DNA of 10,112 nucleotides from an uncultured Muribaculaceae bacterium (lineage in GTDB: Bacteria; Bacteroidota; Bacteroidia; Bacteroidales; Muribaculaceae): the NCBI GenBank assembly GCA_910586175.1, contig CAJUIJ010000088.1:1-10112 (forward strand), given 5' to 3'. Made by a program: the position numbers and the translations under genes. The number at the start of each line of letters is the position of its first letter. Positions within the stretch are counted from its first letter, which is position 1. The notes below the pieces were generated by a model. That model saw only the letters and a program-made list of their open reading frames with translations, made no database searches and was not told the origin of the DNA. Shown here one piece after another: positions 6,131-10,112 of the stretch.

Positions 6131-6739
6131 ATGAAGAAAATAGTGGCTCTATTAGTTGCATTTGTCACGATGTCATGTGTATGCTTGGCTCAGACACCGG
6201 TCGAGGTGCTCGACAAGGCCGTTAATAAAATCAACGCTGCCGGTAGCATAGACTGCAAGTTCTCGCTTACTGGAGATAATGGCAGTGTCAATGGCTCTTT
6301 GGCAGCCCAAGGACGAAAATTCAGAATGACTACTCCGTTGGGGTCGTCATGGTATGACGGTGCTAATCTTTGGTCTTCAAATCCTAAAACCAAGGAAATA
6401 ACCCTCGTAAATCCATCCGAAAACGAAGTGAGGGAAGCTAATCCTTTTTCTTATCTTACTTCGTATAAGTCGGAATTCAGGCTCTTCTTCTCTAAGCGGA
6501 AGGATTCCAGTTGCTATTTGGTGTTACTGAATCCAAAGGCACGCAATTCTGATATAAAAGCCGTTGAGGTTGCAGTGAATAAAAAAACATTCCTGCCGGA
6601 ACGTTTTATAATTCGTGACCGTAATGACAATGTTACAACAGTGAATGTGCAATCCCTGTCATTGAAGAAAAATGCCAGCGAGTCATTCAAGTGTCCCGTA
6701 GGCAGTATGGCTGACTATGAGCTTGTAGATCTTCGTTGA
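6131..6739 (+). CDS. LolA-like periplasmic outer membrane lipoprotein carrier
   Basis: A 202-residue secreted protein that should carry lipoproteins across the periplasm after their release from the inner membrane by LolCDE. A signal peptide covers residues 1-20 (MKKIVALLVAF...CLA) with a probable cleavage before Q21. The mature part shows the LolA pattern: VLDKAVNKINAAGSIDCKFS, then repeated beta strands including GSLAAQGRKFRMTTP, a SSWYDGANLWSSNPKTKEI stretch matching LolA's 'DG..lW.YdP....V', and LVNPSENEVREANPFSYL. Identity to proteobacterial LolA is low, so the divergent Bacteroidota LolA-like group fits best. ATG 6131 is preferred over an in-frame TTG at 6116, because it places the basic n-region of the signal at residue 1. 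It lies 82 bp after ftsK with no clear promoter between, so co-transcription is likely. A foldback element begins one base after its stop. Confidence 0.88.
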   Translation: MKKIVALLVAFVTMSCVCLAQTPVEVLDKAVNKINAAGSIDCKFSLTGDNGSVNGSLAAQGRKFRMTTPLGSSWYDGANLWSSNPKTKEITLVNPSENEVREANPFSYLTSYKSEFRLFFSKRKDSSCYLVLLNPKARNSDIKAVEVAVNKKTFLPERFIIRDRNDNVTTVNVQSLSLKKNASESFKCPVGSMADYELVDLR

Positions 6740-6740
6740 T

Positions 6741-6960
6741 TATAGAGCCCGTCTCATAAAAATTTCACCCATAGGGGCGGCTTCTTTTTGAGCCAAATCA
6801 GCTCAAAAAGAAGCCGGACAAATGCAAATTAACATAACCTTTGAACTTTTGTTAATACATCAGCAAAAATTCAAAATAACTTTAACAATGTCAGATTTAT
6901 GAAAATCGCCTCAACTCTGCGACCCCCTATGGGCAATATTTTTATGAGACGGGCTCTATA
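6741..6960. mobile_element. MITE-like element 2, 220 bp, with 37-bp terminal inverted repeats
   Basis: The left end (TATAGAGCCCGTCTCATAAA...) at 6741-6777 is repeated inverted at 6924-6960. The outer 23 bp match perfectly, three of the next four differ, and the last 10 (CCCATAGGGG) match again, for 34 of 37 in all. The outermost TATA at each end could be part of the repeat or a TA/TATA target duplication; the remaining ends, GAGCCCGTCTCAT..., recall IS5-group insertion-sequence ends (inference). No transposase is present, so this looks like a non-autonomous miniature element. It differs in sequence from element 1. It starts one base after the lolA-like stop codon and ends 78 bp before trxB, where it probably acts as a large transcript hairpin between the two genes. 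Its interior holds only AT-rich sequence and a strong small hairpin. Confidence 0.8.
6778..6816. repeat. Perfect 16-bp stem hairpin within MITE-like element 2
   Basis: CGGCTTCTTTTTGAGC (6778-6793) and GCTCAAAAAGAAGCCG (6801-6816) are exact reverse complements around a 7-nt loop (CAAATCA). The stem begins one base after the conserved part of the left inverted repeat. No T run follows on either strand, so it is not a classic intrinsic terminator. It could block exonucleases or serve as an RNase site between lolA and trxB transcripts, or be a transposase recognition structure. Confidence 0.75.
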
Positions 6961-7038
6961 GTCTGCGACAATATTTATTGTCCATTTTTTGTTAATATAA
7001 ATAGCTGCGCTTGCAGTTTCAATATAAGATAGTATAAT
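6961..7038. promoter_or_regulatory. AT-rich gap before trxB, promoter not resolved
   Basis: These 78 bp must carry the trxB operon promoter if transcription does not read through element 2. TTTG at 6988-6991 could be a -33 box, but about 20 bp downstream only the sequence GCAGTTTC (7013-7020) resembles the -7 box, and poorly. No exact TAnnTTTG is present. Either the promoter is non-canonical, lies inside element 2, or trxB is read from ftsK/lolA. Confidence 0.25.
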
Positions 7039-7986
7039 ATGGAAGAAACTCGTACTAAAGTTTTGATTATAGGTTCAGGACCTGCCGGTTGTACGGCTGC
7101 AATTTATGCGTCTCGTGCCAATCTAAAACCTGTTTTGCTCGAAGGTGAACAGCCTGGCGGGCAGCTCACACAAACCACTGAAATTGAAAACTTCCCCGGT
7201 TATGTAAATGGTGTTCAAGGCCTGCAGATGATGAGTGAACTTCGTGATCAGGCCATGCGTTTCGGCACGGAAATTCGTCCGCGCACCATAGTCAAAGTTG
7301 ATTTTTCTGTACGTCCTTTCAAATGCGAGGATGAGAGGGGAGACATCTATTTGGCCGATACTGTGATAATCAGCACAGGTGCCTCAGCCAAGTATCTCGG
7401 TTTGCCTGATGAGGATAAATATAAAGGACTCGGTGTTAGCGCATGTGCAACATGTGATGGCTTTTTCTATCGCAACCGTGTAGTGGCTGTGGTGGGTGGT
7501 GGCGACACTGCATGTGAGGAGGCACTTTATCTCTCCACGCTTGCCAAGAAAGTATATATGATTGTTCGCAAAGATTACCTGAGAGCATCGAAGGTAATGC
7601 AGCAGCGTGTCAACGATAAGGAAAATATTGAGGTGCTGTACCGATGCAACACAGTTGGCTTGTTTGGTGAAGAGGGTGTTGAGGGTGCAAAATTGGTGCG
7701 TGATGTAGAATCTGACAATCCTGAATATTTTGATGTGGCTATAGATGGCTTTTTTCTTGCAATTGGTCATAAACCTAATACAGACGTTTTTGCAGGTCAG
7801 GTAGAACTCGATGAACAGGGTTACATAAAAACTGCAACTCCATCTACGCGCACAAATATCGAAGGCGTTTTCGCAGCAGGCGATTGTGCAGACCCTATTT
7901 ATCGTCAGGCTGTTACCTCGGCAGGTACCGGATGCAAGGCTGCACTTGATGCAGAGAGATTTCTTATGGACCATAATGAATTGTGA
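7039..7986 (+). CDS. trxB: Thioredoxin-disulfide reductase TrxB
   Basis: A 315-residue cytoplasmic flavoenzyme that passes electrons from NADPH through FAD and a redox cysteine pair to thioredoxin. The FAD-binding start is GSGPAGCTAAIYASRA (residues 12-27, GxGxxG at 12-17), with PGGQLTQTTEIENFPG (39-54) completing the flavin site. The active-site pair is CATC at 136-139, followed by D140, as in Escherichia coli TrxB. The NADPH domain holds GGGDTA (153-158). The phosphate-binding block reads VRKDYLRASK (176-185) where E. coli has HRRDGFRAEK, so the histidine and one arginine are substituted conservatively. The FAD-binding C-terminus is GVFAAGDCAD (276-285). Length is standard. It is the first gene of an operon and its stop lies 2 nt before the preferred start of the dCMP deaminase gene. 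Confidence 0.97.
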   Translation: MEETRTKVLIIGSGPAGCTAAIYASRANLKPVLLEGEQPGGQLTQTTEIENFPGYVNGVQGLQMMSELRDQAMRFGTEIRPRTIVKVDFSVRPFKCEDERGDIYLADTVIISTGASAKYLGLPDEDKYKGLGVSACATCDGFFYRNRVVAVVGGGDTACEEALYLSTLAKKVYMIVRKDYLRASKVMQQRVNDKENIEVLYRCNTVGLFGEEGVEGAKLVRDVESDNPEYFDVAIDGFFLAIGHKPNTDVFAGQVELDEQGYIKTATPSTRTNIEGVFAAGDCADPIYRQAVTSAGTGCKAALDAERFLMDHNEL

Positions 7987-7988
7987 CT

Positions 7989-8432
7989 ATGACTGATAAG
8001 CAAGAACTTCTTGACCGCCGTTACTTGCGCATGGCCTCAATATGGAGTGAAAACTCATATTGCGAACGGCGTCAAGTGGGTGCACTTATAGTTAAGGAGA
8101 AAATGATAATTTCTGATGGCTATAACGGCACTCCCTCAGGATTTCCAAATGTATGTGAATCTTCGGAGGGGGTTACTTTGCCATATGTGCTTCATGCTGA
8201 AGCTAACGCTATCACCAAAGTGGCACGAAGTAATAATTCGAGCGAAGGGAGCACTTTATATGTCACTGCAAGTCCTTGCATGGAGTGCTCCAAACTCATA
8301 ATTCAGGCTGGTATCAAGCGGGTGGTTTTCTCTGACCTATATCGTATTACAGATGGTCTTGACTTGCTTCGTAAAGCCGGTGTTGAGGTGGTGCATCTTC
8401 CGCTCGATAAGTTTGACGTTCCTGAACAATGA
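7989..8432 (+). CDS. Deoxycytidylate (dCMP) deaminase, zinc-dependent
   Basis: A 147-residue cytoplasmic enzyme that converts dCMP to dUMP, feeding thymidylate synthesis. Zinc-binding and catalytic motifs are complete: HAEANAI (H69 as ligand, E71 as the proton shuttle) and SPCMEC (C97 and C100 as ligands). RQVGALIVKEKMIISDGYNGTPSG (from residue 28) is the typical phosphate and nucleotide-binding region of dCMP deaminases related to ComEB. ATG 7989 is preferred. A GTG at 7983 in frame would add two residues and overlap the trxB stop; both fit translational coupling. The stop overlaps the start of the S41 peptidase gene (ATGA at 8429-8432). Regulation by dCTP, seen in some relatives, cannot be judged. 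Confidence 0.93.
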   Translation: MTDKQELLDRRYLRMASIWSENSYCERRQVGALIVKEKMIISDGYNGTPSGFPNVCESSEGVTLPYVLHAEANAITKVARSNNSSEGSTLYVTASPCMECSKLIIQAGIKRVVFSDLYRITDGLDLLRKAGVEVVHLPLDKFDVPEQ

Positions 8433-10102
8433 GCAGCAAGAGAAATTTAGGTTCCGTTTTGGTGCCACTGGCATTGTCGGCAGGAATCATTGGTGGAATA
8501 TTTATCGGCAGGCACTCAGCAGTGCGTCCTTCTTCTCCTGAAGAGGATAAAATCAGGACTATACTCGAGCTGATAGACCGTCAGTATGTAGACAAAGTTA
8601 ATACCGATAGTCTTCTTGATGCTACTATTCCTGATATTTTGGCAGCATTGGATCCTCATTCGGTATATATCCCCAAGTCTGAACTTCAGGCTACCAACGA
8701 TGATCTTGAGAGTTCTTTTGGTGGCATAGGCGTGATGTTTCAGATTCTTAACGATACTGTCAATGTGATTGAGGTGGTGGCAGGTGGACCATCTGAGCTT
8801 GTCGGTCTTCAGGCGGGTGACCTGATTCTTGAGGCTAACGGCAAGAAGCTCTCCGGTGTGAAGGCAACAACCGATGACGTATTTAAAACTTTGCGAGGCC
8901 CGGAGGGTACGAAGGTAAAGGTGAGTGTGAAGCGTAAGTCATCAAAGAAACCTCTTGCATATGAAATTACCCGTGGCGAGATTCCCGCCAATAGTGTCGA
9001 TGCCACTTATATGATTGACGATAAGACGGGATATGTAAGGGTAAGCAAGTTTGCCCGCAACACTTATAATGAGTTTTATCAGGCTCTCGGAGATTTGCGC
9101 AGCAAAGGTGCTTCAAAATATGTGATAGACCTTCGTGGCAACTCCGGAGGTTTTATGGATCAGGCTATTTATATGGCCAATGAGTTCTTGCCTGCCGGCC
9201 AGATGATTGTCTATACGCAAGGGCGCACACCCGAAAATGAAACTGTGGCTCTTAGCGATGGCGGTGGTCAATATCATGATGCTGAGTTGGTTGTGCTGAC
9301 CAACGAATATTCTGCGTCTGCATCAGAGATTTTCGCGGGTGCAATCCAGGATAATGACCGTGGTCTTGTGATAGGTCGCCGCACATTTGGTAAAGGGCTT
9401 GTCCAGAATCAGATTATGCTGCCCGACAGCTCCGCGTTACGTCTTACGGTGGCACGATATTATGTACCCTCTGGGCGTAGCATCCAGAAGGAATATATTC
9501 GTGGCAAGGATGGAAAGTATGAGATGGATATTCTGGACCGCTATAATCATGGTGAGTTCTATTCACAAGACAGCATCAAACTTGACAAATCAAAGAAGTT
9601 CACAACCCTCGGTGGGCGTATAGTATATGGTGGAGGTGGCATAATGCCCGACATTTTCGTGCCGGAAGACACTACAGGCTACACCAATTATTTTGTGGAG
9701 GCTTCCAATCTCGGTTTGATTCAGAAGTTCTCTCGCGAGATGGCTGAGTCTTACAGGCCCATGATGAAGGGTGATAAGTCCATTGCCACAATGGAGCGTG
9801 TCATCCCTCGTGACAATTCATTGCTTACGGCATTTGTGGACTTTGCTGCCCGCAACGGACTTCCTGCGCGTTGGTACTATATTAATAAGTCACGTGCACT
9901 TTTGCTGAGTCAAATCAAGGCTTTTATTGCTCGTGACCTTGTAGGCTTCAGTGCCTTCATTGAGATTCTGAACCGTCAGGATCCCACCTTACACCGAGCC
10001 ATCAGTGAGCTTGAAGCCGGTCATTCACCAAAGAGCATTCCAAGTACCAACAAAAAGTGGGGCAGCACCAAACTTCCGTGGATAAACCATAGGCATGAGT
10101 AA
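8429..10102 (+). CDS. S41 family C-terminal processing peptidase, membrane-anchored
   Basis: A 557-residue periplasmic serine protease of the CtpA/Prc type, which trims or degrades proteins from their C-termini. Residues 8-27 form an uncleaved signal anchor (LGSVLVPLALSAGIIGGIFIG). A helical segment (37-90) precedes a PDZ domain (about 90-170, with GGIGV, the GLQAGDLILEANG block and LRGPEGTKV), which binds the substrate C-terminus. The protease core follows: GYVRVSKFARNT (201-212), VIDLRGNSGG (232-241), EYSASASEIFAGA (293-305) with S297 as the likely nucleophile, and TFGKGLVQ (319-326) with K322 as the general base; the 25-residue S-K spacing matches E. coli Prc from memory. Residues 412-540 form a mainly helical C-terminal region common in Bacteroidota homologues. 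It overlaps the dCMP deaminase gene by 4 nt. Length and motifs look intact. Confidence 0.95.
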   Translation: MSSKRNLGSVLVPLALSAGIIGGIFIGRHSAVRPSSPEEDKIRTILELIDRQYVDKVNTDSLLDATIPDILAALDPHSVYIPKSELQATNDDLESSFGGIGVMFQILNDTVNVIEVVAGGPSELVGLQAGDLILEANGKKLSGVKATTDDVFKTLRGPEGTKVKVSVKRKSSKKPLAYEITRGEIPANSVDATYMIDDKTGYVRVSKFARNTYNEFYQALGDLRSKGASKYVIDLRGNSGGFMDQAIYMANEFLPAGQMIVYTQGRTPENETVALSDGGGQYHDAELVVLTNEYSASASEIFAGAIQDNDRGLVIGRRTFGKGLVQNQIMLPDSSALRLTVARYYVPSGRSIQKEYIRGKDGKYEMDILDRYNHGEFYSQDSIKLDKSKKFTTLGGRIVYGGGGIMPDIFVPEDTTGYTNYFVEASNLGLIQKFSREMAESYRPMMKGDKSIATMERVIPRDNSLLTAFVDFAARNGLPARWYYINKSRALLLSQIKAFIARDLVGFSAFIEILNRQDPTLHRAISELEAGHSPKSIPSTNKKWGSTKLPWINHRHE

Positions 10103-10112
10103 TAAAAAGGGA
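10095..10112 (+). CDS. Start of the next gene (partial, cut by the window end)
   Basis: ATG at 10095 opens a frame MSNKKG that runs off the window. It overlaps the S41 peptidase gene by 8 nt (ATGAGTAA), consistent with the overlapping style of this operon. In other Bacteroidales a 5-formyltetrahydrofolate cyclo-ligase gene often follows this peptidase (recollection of synteny, not shown here). Six codons do not allow identification. Confidence 0.45.

Noticed and set aside
6778..6816. Hairpin in element 2 as an intrinsic terminator
   Set aside because: No T run follows the stem on either strand, so only a structural role was assigned.
6822..6902. 26-codon frame in element 2
   Set aside because: AT-rich, low-complexity translation ending outside the repeat, with no supporting context; likely chance.
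7384..7974. A 196-codon open frame on the - strand inside trxB
   Set aside because: It lies fully antisense to a gene with complete TrxB motifs. The translation is cysteine- and histidine-rich without domain features, as expected of a mirror frame.
1..10112. tRNA, rRNA, CRISPR array or complete insertion sequence
   Set aside because: No regular repeat-spacer pattern, no cloverleaf-like or rRNA-like sequence and no transposase frame was seen on either strand.

Overview
The window looks like a chromosomal segment of a Bacteroidota bacterium, most likely order Bacteroidales and perhaps a gut Muribaculaceae-type genome. The family is a guess. The order is supported by the ftsK - LolA-like - trxB gene order, by two sequences matching the Bacteroides-type -7 box TAnnTTTG, by start codons without clear Shine-Dalgarno sequences, and by a DUF4249-like protein fragment. 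All recognised genes lie on the + strand.

Region 1 (1-1559) is a compact three-gene accessory operon: a DUF4249-like protein that seems to lack its N-terminal half, a 72-residue protein with two membrane segments, and a CPBP-family intramembrane protease with its catalytic motifs intact. Region 2 (1560-2057) has no conventional gene but is dense in structure. It holds a 164-bp TA-flanked element with 25-bp terminal inverted repeats and an internal 36-codon frame, then a stretch with two hairpins that could pair alternatively and a 28-codon frame, then a good promoter and a leader with a 7-codon frame overlapping the next start codon.

Region 3 (2058-3033) is a lipoprotein L,D-transpeptidase (peptidoglycan cross-linking) followed by a strong hairpin. 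Region 4 (3034-6739) is ftsK (chromosome segregation at the division septum) followed by a LolA-like periplasmic lipoprotein chaperone. Region 5 (6741-6960) is a second foldback element, 220 bp with 37-bp terminal inverted repeats, beginning one base after the lolA-like stop codon. Region 6 (7039-10112) is a tight operon: thioredoxin reductase, dCMP deaminase and a membrane-anchored S41 (C-terminal processing) peptidase, the latter overlapping what looks like the start of the next gene at the window edge.

The core genes concern envelope and cell-cycle upkeep: cell-wall cross-linking, septal DNA translocation, lipoprotein trafficking, thiol redox balance, dUMP supply and periplasmic proteolysis. 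The most unusual content is non-coding: two different miniature inverted-repeat elements, each placed directly behind a stop codon, and the structured mini-ORF region between the first of them and the transpeptidase promoter. I did not find a clearly new multi-gene system. The truncated DUF4249-like / small membrane protein / CPBP protease cassette is the closest candidate.
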